DNA from: an uncultured Pelagibacteraceae bacterium
GTDB lineage: Bacteria > Pseudomonadota > Alphaproteobacteria > Pelagibacterales > Pelagibacteraceae
DNA: 40,286 bases
NCBI GenBank assembly: GCA_902629935.1
Contig: CACOSU010000009.1
Span: 1-40,286 of the forward strand
Reading direction: 5' to 3'
A model generated the notes under the pieces. The model did no database searches. It saw nothing but the letters and a program-made list of their open reading frames with translations, and was not told the origin of the DNA. Position numbers and translations under genes: made by a program. Positions 31,117 through 40,089 of the stretch are shown one piece after another (the first letter of the stretch is position 1; each line of letters opens with the position of its first letter).

Positions 31117-32937
31117 ATGTGTGGAATAATTGGTATATCAAGCAACAAATCTGTTTCAGCAAATATAATTAATTCTTTAAAAAAATTAGAATATAGAGGC
31201 TATGACTCTGCGGGCATAGCAACACTTTCTGATGGAGAAATAATTGAAGTAAAGTCTGAGGGTAGGGTAGATAATTTAGAAAATAATTTTGATTTAAAAA
31301 ATTTAAAAGGAAATATTGGGATTGGACACGTAAGATGGGCAACTCATGGAATTCCTAATCAAATAAATGCTCACCCACATTCATCTCATAATGTATCAGT
31401 CGTTCATAATGGCATTATTGAAAACTCAACAATATTAAAAAAGCATCTAATCAATAATGGTCATAAATTTAAATCTCAAACAGATACAGAAGTAATTGTA
31501 CATCTAATAACTGAAAATCTAAAAACATTAGAGCTAGAATATGCTATCACAAAAACACTGAAACAACTTCATGGTAGTTTTGCACTAGGGATAGTTTTTA
31601 AAGACATACCAGATTTAATAGTTGGTGCAAGAAGAGGATCGCCTTTAGCTGTTGGTTATGGACCAAATGAAAATTACTTAGGATCTGACTCTTATGCTTT
31701 AAAAGCTATGACAAATAAAATTACGTATCTTGAAGATGGTGAGTTTTGTTTCGTAAAAAAAGATCAGGTTCTTTTTTTTAATGAAGCAGGAAAAAAAGTA
31801 AATAAAAAAATATTAAAACTATCTTCAGATGAAGCAAGTTATGACAAAGGTGATTTTAAACATTTTATGGCAAAAGAAATTGAAGAACAGCCAACAACGA
31901 TTAAAACTGGGATAAAAGAGTATATTGATAGTGTCAACAAAGATGTAAATATTTTTAATTTTCCATGGAATATCGATGAGATTAAATCAATAACATTAAT
32001 TGGATGTGGTACTGCATACCATTCTTGTTTGATGGCAAAATATTGGTTTGAGGAACTTACAAATTTGGATGTAAGTGTAGATATTGCCTCTGAGTTTAGA
32101 TATAGAAAAAATAGATTTAAAAAAGATACTTTATACATATTTGTTTCACAATCAGGAGAAACAGCAGATACCTATGCAGCTCTCAATTTGTGTAACAAAA
32201 ATAAAATGAAAACATGCTCTGTTGTTAATGTAATTGAAAGCTCAATATCGAGAGAATCAAATTTTGTTTTACCAATTCATTGTGGCCCTGAGATTGGTGT
32301 TGCATCTACAAAAGCTTTTTTAGGTCAAATACTCGTTTTATACATATTATCTTTAAAAATTGGATTCTTAAGGAATGAAATTGATAGAGTTGAATATAAA
32401 CAAAAGATTAAAGATTTAAAAACTTTACCAGGTTTAATAGAAAAAACATTACAACATGATAATGATATTCAGGCTATATCTTCTACATTTAATGATGCTA
32501 AAGGTTCAATGTTTTTAGGAAGAGGTTTTTCATATCCAATAGCTTTAGAAGGTGCGTTGAAACTTAAAGAACTGTCCTATGTTCATGCTGAAGGATATCC
32601 GGCTGGTGAAATGAAACATGGACCATTAGCATTAATTGAAGAGGGAATGCCAGTTGTAGTTTTAGCTCCAAGAGATAATTATTATAAGAAAACAATTTCA
32701 AACATGCAAGAAGTCATAGCGAGAGGAGCAAAAGTATTATTAATAACTAGCAAAAGCAAAGATGAAGTTGTTTCTGAAAATATTTGGGAAACAATTGAAG
32801 TTGAAAATACCAATGAAGATTTGTTTCCATTTCTTTTAACAATTCCATTACAAAAACTTGCTTATTACTCTGCTCTTAAAAAAGGTTATGATATAGATAA
32901 GCCAAGAAATTTGGCTAAATCTGTTACTGTTGAATAA
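31117..32937 (+). CDS. glmS: Glutamine-fructose-6-phosphate aminotransferase (isomerizing)
   Basis: Makes glucosamine-6-phosphate from fructose-6-phosphate and glutamine. 606 residues, normal length. N-terminal class II glutaminase: Met removed to expose Cys2 (MCGIIGI), RGYDSAGIA, GHVRWATHG. Two SIS sugar-binding domains follow: IGCGTAYHSCLMAKYW, SQSGETADT, EIGVASTKAF, and ELSYVHAEGYPAGEMKHGPLALI, ending with the conserved PRNLAKSVTVE. No glmS ribozyme is seen upstream, as expected outside Firmicutes; the gap to the glmU-type gene is only 3 bases. Confidence 0.95.
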   Translation: MCGIIGISSNKSVSANIINSLKKLEYRGYDSAGIATLSDGEIIEVKSEGRVDNLENNFDLKNLKGNIGIGHVRWATHGIPNQINAHPHSSHNVSVVHNGIIENSTILKKHLINNGHKFKSQTDTEVIVHLITENLKTLELEYAITKTLKQLHGSFALGIVFKDIPDLIVGARRGSPLAVGYGPNENYLGSDSYALKAMTNKITYLEDGEFCFVKKDQVLFFNEAGKKVNKKILKLSSDEASYDKGDFKHFMAKEIEEQPTTIKTGIKEYIDSVNKDVNIFNFPWNIDEIKSITLIGCGTAYHSCLMAKYWFEELTNLDVSVDIASEFRYRKNRFKKDTLYIFVSQSGETADTYAALNLCNKNKMKTCSVVNVIESSISRESNFVLPIHCGPEIGVASTKAFLGQILVLYILSLKIGFLRNEIDRVEYKQKIKDLKTLPGLIEKTLQHDNDIQAISSTFNDAKGSMFLGRGFSYPIALEGALKLKELSYVHAEGYPAGEMKHGPLALIEEGMPVVVLAPRDNYYKKTISNMQEVIARGAKVLLITSKSKDEVVSENIWETIEVENTNEDLFPFLLTIPLQKLAYYSALKKGYDIDKPRNLAKSVTVE

Positions 32938-32972
32938 TATAAAAACTCTGTTAAAACAATCCCGGGTTGAAT

Positions 32973-34352
32973 ATGAAAAAATGGAAAATTAATAGTTGGA
33001 GAAATTATCCGGTAAAACACATTCCTGAGTACAAGGATGAAAAAGAATTAAATCAAGTTCTAAATAAGATTAAGACTTTTCCTCCTCTTGTATTTGCTGA
33101 AGAAACAAGACATCTTAAAAAACAATTAGCAGATGTTTCAGATGGTAATGCATTTTTACTTCAAGGAGGTGACTGTGCTGAAAGTTTTGCAGAATTTAAT
33201 CCAGATAATATAAGAGATTTTTTTAAAGTAATTCTTCAGATGTCATTGGTTCTGACTTATTCAGCATCATTGCCAGTAATTAAACTTGGAAGAATAGCAG
33301 GTCAATTTGCTAAACCAAGAAGTGCACCTACTGAAAAACAAGGAGACTTAGAATTTCCAAGTTATTTGGGCGATAATGTTAATGGTATAGAATTTAGTGA
33401 AAAAGCAAGAAAACATGACCCAAAAAGATTGTTTAAAGCTTATTCCCAATCTGCGTCAACATTAAATCTTTTAAGAGCTTTTTCACATGGTGGCTTTGCA
33501 GACTTAAAGAAAGTTCACTTATGGAATTTAGGGTATATTAAAAAAAGTCCTCAAGCAAAAAAATTTAAGGAGTTAGAGGACAAGATAGCGGATGCATTAT
33601 CATTTATGGATGCTTGCGGAATTAACTCAGAATTTAATAGAAGATTAAAAACCGTTAATTTTTGGACTTCACATGAAGCATTGCACTTACCTTTTGAAGA
33701 AAGTATGACCAGAATAGATTCTACAACAGGAGAATACCACGCAACCTCAGCCCATTTTGTTTGGATAGGTGATAGAACGAGACAACTTGATGGTGGTCAT
33801 GTTGAATATTGCCGTGGAATTGAAAATCCAATTGGAATAAAATGTGGGCCAACAAGTAAACCTGATGAGATAGTTAAGATCTGTAATTTAATAAATCCAA
33901 ACAATGAAAAAGGAAAGATAACTTTAATTTCAAGATTTGGTCATGATAGTGTTGAAAAATATTTACCAAAACTGATTAGAGGTGTAAAAAAAGATGGTGT
34001 AAATGTTATTTGGTCATGTGATCCTATGCATGGAAATACAATTCAATCAACTACAGGTTATAAAACAAGACGTTTTAATAACGTATTAAAAGAAGTTAAA
34101 GATGTTTTTTCAGTCCATCAAAGCGAGGGATCTTATGCTGGAGGTTTACATATTGAAATGACAGGACAAAATGTAACTGAATGTACTGGTGGTGCTAAAA
34201 ATATCCAAGATCAAGATTTATCAAGCAGATATCATACACATTGTGATCCAAGGCTTAATGCTGATCAGGCTTTAGAACTTGCTTTTTTAATTTCTGATGA
34301 GATAAAAAAGAATAGCTCGTATTCTAAAAATGCAGATAGAGCGGCATCTTAA
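32973..34352 (+). CDS. Class II 3-deoxy-7-phosphoheptulonate (DAHP) synthase
   Basis: First enzyme of the shikimate pathway (phosphoenolpyruvate plus erythrose-4-phosphate). About 459 residues, the plant-like class II type common in Alphaproteobacteria: KINSWRNYPVKHIPEY at the start, metal-Cys segment LLQGGDCAESF, AGQFAKPRS, FWTSHEALHLPFEESMTR, GIKCGPTSKP, SRFGHDSVEKYLP, SCDPMHGNT, and GGLHIEMTGQNVTECTGG. The ATG at 32973 is preferred over an in-frame TTG at 32967. The leader contains CCCGGG (32961-32966), unusually GC-rich for this region. Confidence 0.93.
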   Translation: MKKWKINSWRNYPVKHIPEYKDEKELNQVLNKIKTFPPLVFAEETRHLKKQLADVSDGNAFLLQGGDCAESFAEFNPDNIRDFFKVILQMSLVLTYSASLPVIKLGRIAGQFAKPRSAPTEKQGDLEFPSYLGDNVNGIEFSEKARKHDPKRLFKAYSQSASTLNLLRAFSHGGFADLKKVHLWNLGYIKKSPQAKKFKELEDKIADALSFMDACGINSEFNRRLKTVNFWTSHEALHLPFEESMTRIDSTTGEYHATSAHFVWIGDRTRQLDGGHVEYCRGIENPIGIKCGPTSKPDEIVKICNLINPNNEKGKITLISRFGHDSVEKYLPKLIRGVKKDGVNVIWSCDPMHGNTIQSTTGYKTRRFNNVLKEVKDVFSVHQSEGSYAGGLHIEMTGQNVTECTGGAKNIQDQDLSSRYHTHCDPRLNADQALELAFLISDEIKKNSSYSKNADRAAS

Positions 34353-34390
34353 GACATTGTTAAAATTTAAATATCTAATAATTTAAAATT

Positions 34391-35128
34391 ATGATTTCCT
34401 CTGAAAAAGTAAAATTTATATCTAAATGGATTAAAGATTATGTTAACGACATGCCAAGTAAGGCGGAGTCCCTCGTTATAGGAATTTCTGGAGGAATAGA
34501 TTCCTCTGTTTCAAGCACTTTAAGTGCTATGACTGGTCTAAAAACAATTGTTTTATCAATGCCAATTAAGCAAAAATCATATCAGCATGATTTAAGTTTA
34601 AAACATCAAGAATGGTTGGTTAAAAATTTTAAAAATGTAGAAGCTCATACCATTGACTTGGATGAACTTTTTTTAGCTTTTAGTTCAACCTTATATAAAT
34701 TTGATAATGAACATGGAATGGCAAATTCTAGAGCAAGATTGAGAATGACAACTCTTTACCAAGTTGCAGCAGCAAACAAAGGAATAGTAGTAGGTACTGG
34801 AAACAAAGTAGAAGATTTTGGGGTAGGTTTTTATACTAAGTATGGAGATGGTGGAGTAGATATATCACCAATTGCTGATTGTAATAAGACTGAGGTTTGG
34901 GAACTTGGGAAAGAACTTGGAATTTTAAAAGAAATTATAAATGCAGCTCCTACAGACGGCCTTTGGGACGATGGAAGAACTGATGAAGGTCAACTAGGAT
35001 TAAAATACGAAGAATTAGAAGAGGCGATGAATAATCCAAATTCAGCCAATAGAGCTAAATACGAAATAATTAGAAAACAAAATCTGCATAAAATGGAGCC
35101 AATTCCAGTGTGCAAAATTCCAAATTAA
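34391..35128 (+). CDS. nadE: NH3-dependent NAD+ synthetase
   Basis: Amidates deamido-NAD in the last step of NAD synthesis. 245 residues, containing only the ATP-pyrophosphatase domain: P-loop GISGGIDSSVSSTLSA (about 32-47), MANSRARLRMTTLYQVAAAN, VGTGNKVEDFGVGFYTKYGDGGVDISPIADCNKTEVWELGKELGI, and GLWDDGRTDEGQLG. The N-terminal glutaminase domain of longer NadE proteins is absent, so free ammonia should be the donor. Located 38 bases after the DAHP synthase gene on the same strand. Confidence 0.93.
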   Translation: MISSEKVKFISKWIKDYVNDMPSKAESLVIGISGGIDSSVSSTLSAMTGLKTIVLSMPIKQKSYQHDLSLKHQEWLVKNFKNVEAHTIDLDELFLAFSSTLYKFDNEHGMANSRARLRMTTLYQVAAANKGIVVGTGNKVEDFGVGFYTKYGDGGVDISPIADCNKTEVWELGKELGILKEIINAAPTDGLWDDGRTDEGQLGLKYEELEEAMNNPNSANRAKYEIIRKQNLHKMEPIPVCKIPN

Positions 35129-35173
35129 TCAAATAGATTCACAAATCTAAATTTTAAGTATATTCCTAAAATA

Positions 35174-36529
35174 ATGAGTAAAGAAATTTTTTTAACAAAT
35201 AATCTAACAAATAAAAAAGAAAAGTTTGTTCCGTTAGATAAAAGTAATATTAGAATGTACGTGTGTGGCCCAACCGTTTATGATGATCCCCATATTGGCA
35301 ATGCTAGACCAATTGTTGTATTTGATATTTTATATAAAATTTTTAAAAAAAATTATCCAAAAGTCACTTATGTTAGAAATATCACAGACGTTGATGATAA
35401 AATTATTGAGTCTTCAAAAGAAAAGAATATTTCAATTTCAGAACTAACCAATAATGTGACTAAAAGTTTTAGTGAAGATTGTAATTACTTAAATTGTGAT
35501 AAACCAACTCACGAGCCTAAAGCTACAGAAAATATTGAGTTGATGATTGAAATGATATCTGAATTAATTAAAAAAGGATTTGCTTATGAGAATAACAAGC
35601 ATATTTATTTTGAGGTTAAAAAATTTAAAGATTATGGTCAACTATCAAATAAAAAACTAGATGATTTAATTGCAGGATCGCGAGTGGAAGTTAGCGAAAA
35701 TAAAAAAAATTCAGAAGATTTTGTTTTATGGAAACCATCAGAAAATGATGACCCATCTTGGGATTCTCCTTGGGGAAAAGGAAGACCGGGATGGCATTTA
35801 GAATGTTCAGCAATGTCAAAGAAATTTTTAGGAGACGAGTTTGATGTGCATGGAGGTGGTATTGATTTATTATTCCCCCATCACGAGAATGAAATAGCCC
35901 AATCAAGATGTGCTAATGATACAAAAATATTTGCTAAATTTTGGATGCACAATGCATTTATTACTATGTCCAATGAAAAAATGGCTAAGTCTCAGGGAAA
36001 TATTTTAAAAATAAAAGATTTTAGAGATAAGTTAAATGGCCAGGTTTTAAGATTAGCTTTAATGAGCGCACATTACAAACAACCTTTGGATTGGAATGAT
36101 AAACTTATTGATGATTGTCAAAATATAATTAATAAGTGGTATAATTCATATATAGATATTAAAAATAATTCTGAGATTCCTGAAGAAATTTTACAGCCAC
36201 TTTATGATGATTTAAATACTCCAGGATACATTGCCAATTTACATAAATTATATGACAAAGCCCAAAAAGGTAATGATCAAGAAAAATCTATATTTGTTTC
36301 TGCTTGTCAATTTGTAGGACTGTTAAATGAAAGTAAGGAAAGATGGCTTAAATTAAAAATTAGCAAAGCTTTAATTTCTGAAAAAGAAATTTTGAAAAAA
36401 ATTCAAGATAGAAACAAGGCCAGAGTTAATAAAAATTACGAAGAAGCTGATAAAATCAGAAAGGGGCTTTTAGACAAAGGTGTTTTAATAGAAGATAAAG
36501 ATGGTAAAACAACTTGGAAATTTAAATGA
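35174..36529 (+). CDS. cysS: Cysteinyl-tRNA synthetase
   Basis: Class I aminoacyl-tRNA synthetase, 451 residues. Zinc-Cys and HIGH regions are in MYVCGPTVYDDPHIGNARP, YVRNITDVDDKII follows, WHLECSAMS carries the second Cys, FDVHGGGIDLLFPHHENEIAQS the zinc His, and KMAKSQGN is the KMSKS loop. The C-terminal helical part contains DRNKARVNKNYEEADKIRKGL, typical of CysS. Its stop overlaps the cimA start by 4 bases (ATGA). Confidence 0.95.
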   Translation: MSKEIFLTNNLTNKKEKFVPLDKSNIRMYVCGPTVYDDPHIGNARPIVVFDILYKIFKKNYPKVTYVRNITDVDDKIIESSKEKNISISELTNNVTKSFSEDCNYLNCDKPTHEPKATENIELMIEMISELIKKGFAYENNKHIYFEVKKFKDYGQLSNKKLDDLIAGSRVEVSENKKNSEDFVLWKPSENDDPSWDSPWGKGRPGWHLECSAMSKKFLGDEFDVHGGGIDLLFPHHENEIAQSRCANDTKIFAKFWMHNAFITMSNEKMAKSQGNILKIKDFRDKLNGQVLRLALMSAHYKQPLDWNDKLIDDCQNIINKWYNSYIDIKNNSEIPEEILQPLYDDLNTPGYIANLHKLYDKAQKGNDQEKSIFVSACQFVGLLNESKERWLKLKISKALISEKEILKKIQDRNKARVNKNYEEADKIRKGLLDKGVLIEDKDGKTTWKFK

Positions 36530-38127
36530 GCAAAGAAAAACTTTACATATTTGATACAACTTTACGTGATGGTGCGCAAACCCAAGGTGTAGATTTTTCA
36601 ATTGACGATAAAGAAAAAATATCAAATTCATTAGAAATATTAGGTGTAGATTATATTGAAGCTGGATGGCCAGGAGCCAATCCAACAGATACTGAATTTT
36701 TCAATAAAGATCATGGTTTTAAAAACGCGAAACTTACGGCTTTTGGTATGACCAAAAAATCTGAGCATAGTGCTGAAAATGATCCTATGTTAGCATCATT
36801 GATTAACTCAAAAAGCTCTTCAGTTTGTCTGTTTGGAAAATCTTGGGATTTTCAAGTTCGCGTTGCACTTGGAATCTCTAATAAAGAGAATTTAGAAAAT
36901 ATTAGCGAAAGTGCAAAACATATAGTTGCCTCAGGTAAAGAGTTTATATTTGATGCAGAGCATTTTTTCGATGGATATAAATCTAACCCAGATTATGCTT
37001 TAAAGTGTTTAAAAGCAGCATATGATCAAGGCGCAAGATGGATTATTTTATGTGATACTAATGGTGGAACTCTGCCACATGAAGTAACAGAAATTGTATC
37101 TGAAGTTATAAAACATGTTCCAGGAGAAAACTTAGGAATTCATGCTCATAATGATACAGAAAATGCTGTAGCAAATAGTTTGGCGGCAGTTCAAGCAGGT
37201 GTTAGACAAATTCAAGGAACTATTAATGGATTGGGGGAAAGATGTGGTAATGCAAATTTGATGTCTGTAATTCCATCATTATTTTTGAAAAAGGATTTCA
37301 GTGAGAAATATGAACTTAATATAAAAAGAAAAAATCTTAAGAATCTAACACAATGTTCTCGGTTACTGGATGAACTATTAAACAGAAAACCTAATAAACA
37401 TTTACCTTATGTAGGAGCTTCAGCGTTTTCTCATAAAGGGGGCATGCATGTTTCCGCAGTTCAAAAGGATCCAAAAACATACGAACATATTGATCCTGAG
37501 GAAGTAGGAAATTCTAGAAATATTGTAGTTTCTGATCAAGCTGGACAATCTAATATAATGTCTAGATTAAAATTAATTGGTATACAAATTGAAAAAAATG
37601 ATCCAAAAATTAAAAAACTTTTAGCAGAGGTTAAAGACAGAGAGTTTATTGGATATAGTTATGATGGAGCAGATGCTTCATTTGAATTATTAGCAAGAAG
37701 ATTAATGGGTGATATTCCAAGATATATTTTAATTAACGAATATGATGTCTCAGTTAAAAAAGATAGTTCAGGTGAAATTATTTCACACGCTAAAGCTCAG
37801 TTAGAAGTTGATGGTCAAAAAATATTGTGCGAAGGAGAAGGTAATGGCCCTGTCAATGCACTTGATAATGCAATTAGAAAAAATGTAAATAAACTTGCAA
37901 AATATTCTAATTATTTGAAAGATTTAAAATTAGTTGACTATAAAGTGAGAATTTTAAATACAGGTACTGAAGCGGTTACAAGAGTTTCAATTGAAAGCAC
38001 AGACTCTAAAGGTATTAACTGGTTTACTATAGGCGTCTCTCCAAACATAATTGATGCATCTTTTAAAGCACTAGTTGATAGTTTGGATTATAAACTATTT
38101 AAAGATAAGGCTCCAGCTAGTCTATAA
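36526..38127 (+). CDS. cimA: (R)-citramalate synthase
   Basis: Condenses pyruvate and acetyl-CoA to citramalate, a threonine-independent start to isoleucine synthesis. 533 residues: catalytic barrel with IFDTTLRDGAQTQGVDFSIDDK, GVDYIEAGWPGANPTD, LGIHAHNDTENAVANSLAAVQAG, QGTINGLGERCGNANL, and FSHKGGMHVSAV; a C-terminal LeuA-type regulatory dimer domain begins around residue 390. The GWPGANPTD region and length distinguish it from LeuA and from homocitrate synthase. It overlaps cysS by 4 bases, so the two are coupled. Confidence 0.92.
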   Translation: MSKEKLYIFDTTLRDGAQTQGVDFSIDDKEKISNSLEILGVDYIEAGWPGANPTDTEFFNKDHGFKNAKLTAFGMTKKSEHSAENDPMLASLINSKSSSVCLFGKSWDFQVRVALGISNKENLENISESAKHIVASGKEFIFDAEHFFDGYKSNPDYALKCLKAAYDQGARWIILCDTNGGTLPHEVTEIVSEVIKHVPGENLGIHAHNDTENAVANSLAAVQAGVRQIQGTINGLGERCGNANLMSVIPSLFLKKDFSEKYELNIKRKNLKNLTQCSRLLDELLNRKPNKHLPYVGASAFSHKGGMHVSAVQKDPKTYEHIDPEEVGNSRNIVVSDQAGQSNIMSRLKLIGIQIEKNDPKIKKLLAEVKDREFIGYSYDGADASFELLARRLMGDIPRYILINEYDVSVKKDSSGEIISHAKAQLEVDGQKILCEGEGNGPVNALDNAIRKNVNKLAKYSNYLKDLKLVDYKVRILNTGTEAVTRVSIESTDSKGINWFTIGVSPNIIDASFKALVDSLDYKLFKDKAPASL

Positions 38128-38147
38128 ATTCAATTTTTTAATAAATA

Positions 38148-38861
38148 ATGTTATCAAACAATATTACATTCATTTTACATAAGCCTCAACTTTCAGAAAA
38201 CATTGGTGCTTGTGCCAGAGGTATGAAAAATTTCAATTTTAATAAGCTTACTGTTGTTGATCCTAAACCTATATTTCCAAATGATAAAATTATTGCAACA
38301 TCAGTTGGGGCAAAAGACGTTATAAATAAAGCAAAAAATTTTGAAAATATAGAAAAATCTTTAAAAAATATTGATATTGTTATTGCAACATCTGCACGAT
38401 TTAGAAATAAAAATATTAAACATATTCAATTAGAGGATTTAAAAAAAATAAATTATAAAAAAAAAGTAGCTTTTTTATTTGGATCAGAATCATCCGGTTT
38501 ATCAAATAATGAGATCAGTTATGCAAATTATACCCTTCAAATTCCAACAAATCCTGTTTTTAAATCATTAAATTTATCCCACAGTTTAATAATAATCGCA
38601 CAATATGTGTCAAATATAATTAATTTAAAAGTGTCCTTTTTTAATAAATCTCATAAAGTTAAACCAGCTTCAAAAAAAGAAATAGTTGCTATGGCAAATT
38701 TGTGTATTAAGAATCTTGAATATATTAATTTTTTTAAATCAAAAGAGAAGAAGCCAATAATGTTAGAAAATTTAAGGAATATATTTTATAGAATGGAATT
38801 ATCGACTAAAGAAATACGTATTTTATCTGGTGTATTTGCAAGTTTGGGTAAAAAACGTTGA
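38148..38861 (+). CDS. TrmJ-like SPOUT tRNA/rRNA 2'-O-methyltransferase
   Basis: A 237-residue SpoU/TrmH-family methyltransferase. The start ITFILHKPQLSENIGACARGMKNF and motif regions VAFLFGSESSGLSNNEI and LQIPTNPVFKSLNLSHSLIIIAQY form the knotted SAM site. The N-terminal placement of this domain with a short C-terminal helical tail (LENLRNIFYRMELSTKEIRILSGVFASL) is typical of TrmJ, which methylates position 32 of tRNAs. Other TrmH paralogs remain possible. Located 20 bases after cimA. Confidence 0.85.
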   Translation: MLSNNITFILHKPQLSENIGACARGMKNFNFNKLTVVDPKPIFPNDKIIATSVGAKDVINKAKNFENIEKSLKNIDIVIATSARFRNKNIKHIQLEDLKKINYKKKVAFLFGSESSGLSNNEISYANYTLQIPTNPVFKSLNLSHSLIIIAQYVSNIINLKVSFFNKSHKVKPASKKEIVAMANLCIKNLEYINFFKSKEKKPIMLENLRNIFYRMELSTKEIRILSGVFASLGKKR

Positions 38862-38889
38862 TTGACAAAATTATGAGTAAGTTTATAAA
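38862..38889 (+). promoter_or_regulatory. Strong sigma-70 promoter for rpsD
   Basis: TTGACA (38862-38867) and TATAAA (38884-38889) are 16 bases apart, close to the ideal. Transcription would begin about 38895-38898, only a few bases before the ATG at 38902, and no Shine-Dalgarno is visible. rpsD mRNA may therefore be nearly leaderless. Confidence 0.6.
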
Positions 38890-38901
38890 GCCCACTATTA
38901 A

Positions 38902-39519
38902 ATGACAAAAAGATTAAACTCTAAACACAAAGTAGACAGAAGATTAAAAGTTAACCTTTGGGGTAGACCAAAAAGTCCTTTTAATAAAAGAGCTTATGGT
39001 CCGGGTCAACATGGTCAAACAAAAACCTCTAAACCATCAGATTATGGTATTCAACTTCAAGCAAAACAAAAGTTAAAAGCTTATTACGGAAATATCAATG
39101 AGAGACAATTTAGAAATATTTATAAAAAAGCGGTTATGCTTAAAGGTGATACTGGAGAGAATTTAATTGGTCTTTTAGAAAGAAGATTAGATGCTGTAAT
39201 TTACAGAGCAAAATTTGCAACAACAATTTTTTCAGCCAGACAATTAATTAATCATGGACATGTAAGAGTAAATGGTAAAAAAGTAAATATTGGAAGTTAT
39301 TCAGTTAGAGAAGAAGATTCAATTGAGATAAGAGATAAATCTAAGCAACTTGCAATTATTGATATAGCACTTGCTAACAAAGAGAGAGAGACACCAGAGT
39401 ACATTCAAATGGATGAAAAAAATAAAAAACTTAAATTTGTTAGAGTTCCTAAGTTTGAAGAAGTTCCATACCCAATTATAATGGAACCTAATTTAGTAAT
39501 TGAATACTACTCTAGATAA
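38902..39519 (+). CDS. rpsD: 30S ribosomal protein S4
   Basis: Primary 16S rRNA-binding protein that starts small-subunit assembly. 205 residues, normal length: [60 protein letters not shown], and the S4 RNA-binding domain [43 protein letters not shown]. The N-terminus lacks the zinc-cysteine form seen in some bacteria. It stands alone here, away from the alpha operon, with its own promoter. Confidence 0.96.
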   Translation: MTKRLNSKHKVDRRLKVNLWGRPKSPFNKRAYGPGQHGQTKTSKPSDYGIQLQAKQKLKAYYGNINERQFRNIYKKAVMLKGDTGENLIGLLERRLDAVIYRAKFATTIFSARQLINHGHVRVNGKKVNIGSYSVREEDSIEIRDKSKQLAIIDIALANKERETPEYIQMDEKNKKLKFVRVPKFEEVPYPIIMEPNLVIEYYSR

Positions 39520-39858
39520 TTAATTTTTAGATTTAAATTTTATATTTTTATTTTCAAAAAGTTTTGCTAATTCTCCACTTTCGTACATCTCTTTCACTAT
39601 ATCACATCCACCAACAAATTCGTTTTTGACATATAGTTGTGGTATTGTTGGCCAATCACTAAAAACTTTTATACCTTCTCTAAGATTTTGGTTTTCTAAA
39701 ACATTTACACCTTTAAAATTTACTTCAAGAACTTTTAATATATTCGAAGTAGCCATTGAAAAACCACACTGTGGTGCGTCAGGTGTGCCTTTCATAAACA
39801 AACATACTTCGTTGTTTTCAATTTCATTTTTTATTAAATCATTTGTCTGTTGATCCAT
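39520..39858 (-). CDS. grxD: Monothiol glutaredoxin (Grx4/GrxD family)
   Basis: A 112-residue monothiol glutaredoxin that binds and transfers [2Fe-2S] clusters with BolA. Lys23 in [14 protein letters not shown] precedes the CGFS active site (Cys31-Ser34). The glutathione-binding segments [20 protein letters not shown] and the late MYESGEL are present. It follows bolA directly (no gap on the minus strand) and abuts the rpsD stop tail to tail. Confidence 0.94.
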   Translation of the reverse strand: MDQQTNDLIKNEIENNEVCLFMKGTPDAPQCGFSMATSNILKVLEVNFKGVNVLENQNLREGIKVFSDWPTIPQLYVKNEFVGGCDIVKEMYESGELAKLFENKNIKFKSKN

Positions 39859-40089
39859 TTAACTCTCCTTTGTTTTTATTGCTAATGCATGTAGTTCATT
39901 ACCCATTCTACCTTTTAATGAATTATAAACCATTTTATGTTGCTCAATTTTACTTTTTCCAGAAAATTGAGAAGAGGTAACAGTAGCTGAATAATGATTT
40001 CCATCACCTGCCAAATCTTGTATTTCAACAATTGCATCAGGCATTGCCTCTTTTATAAAATTCTCAATTTCTTTTAAATCCATTGCCAT
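39859..40089 (-). CDS. BolA family protein
   Basis: A 76-residue BolA/IbaG-like protein that partners monothiol glutaredoxins in Fe-S cluster handling. The fold signature includes DLAGDGNHYSATVTSSQFSGKSKIEQHKMVYNSLKGRMGNELHALAIKT, with the conserved FxGKxxxxQHxxV helix-turn region and the C-terminal HAL segment. It overlaps the purL stop by one base (TAATG) and abuts grxD, so purL-bolA-grxD is an operon. A second Met at residue 3 is an alternative start. Confidence 0.92.
   Translation of the reverse strand: MAMDLKEIENFIKEAMPDAIVEIQDLAGDGNHYSATVTSSQFSGKSKIEQHKMVYNSLKGRMGNELHALAIKTKES

Noticed and set aside
31113..31117. A glmS ribozyme or riboswitch before glmS
   Set aside because: Only 3 bases separate glmS from the upstream gene.
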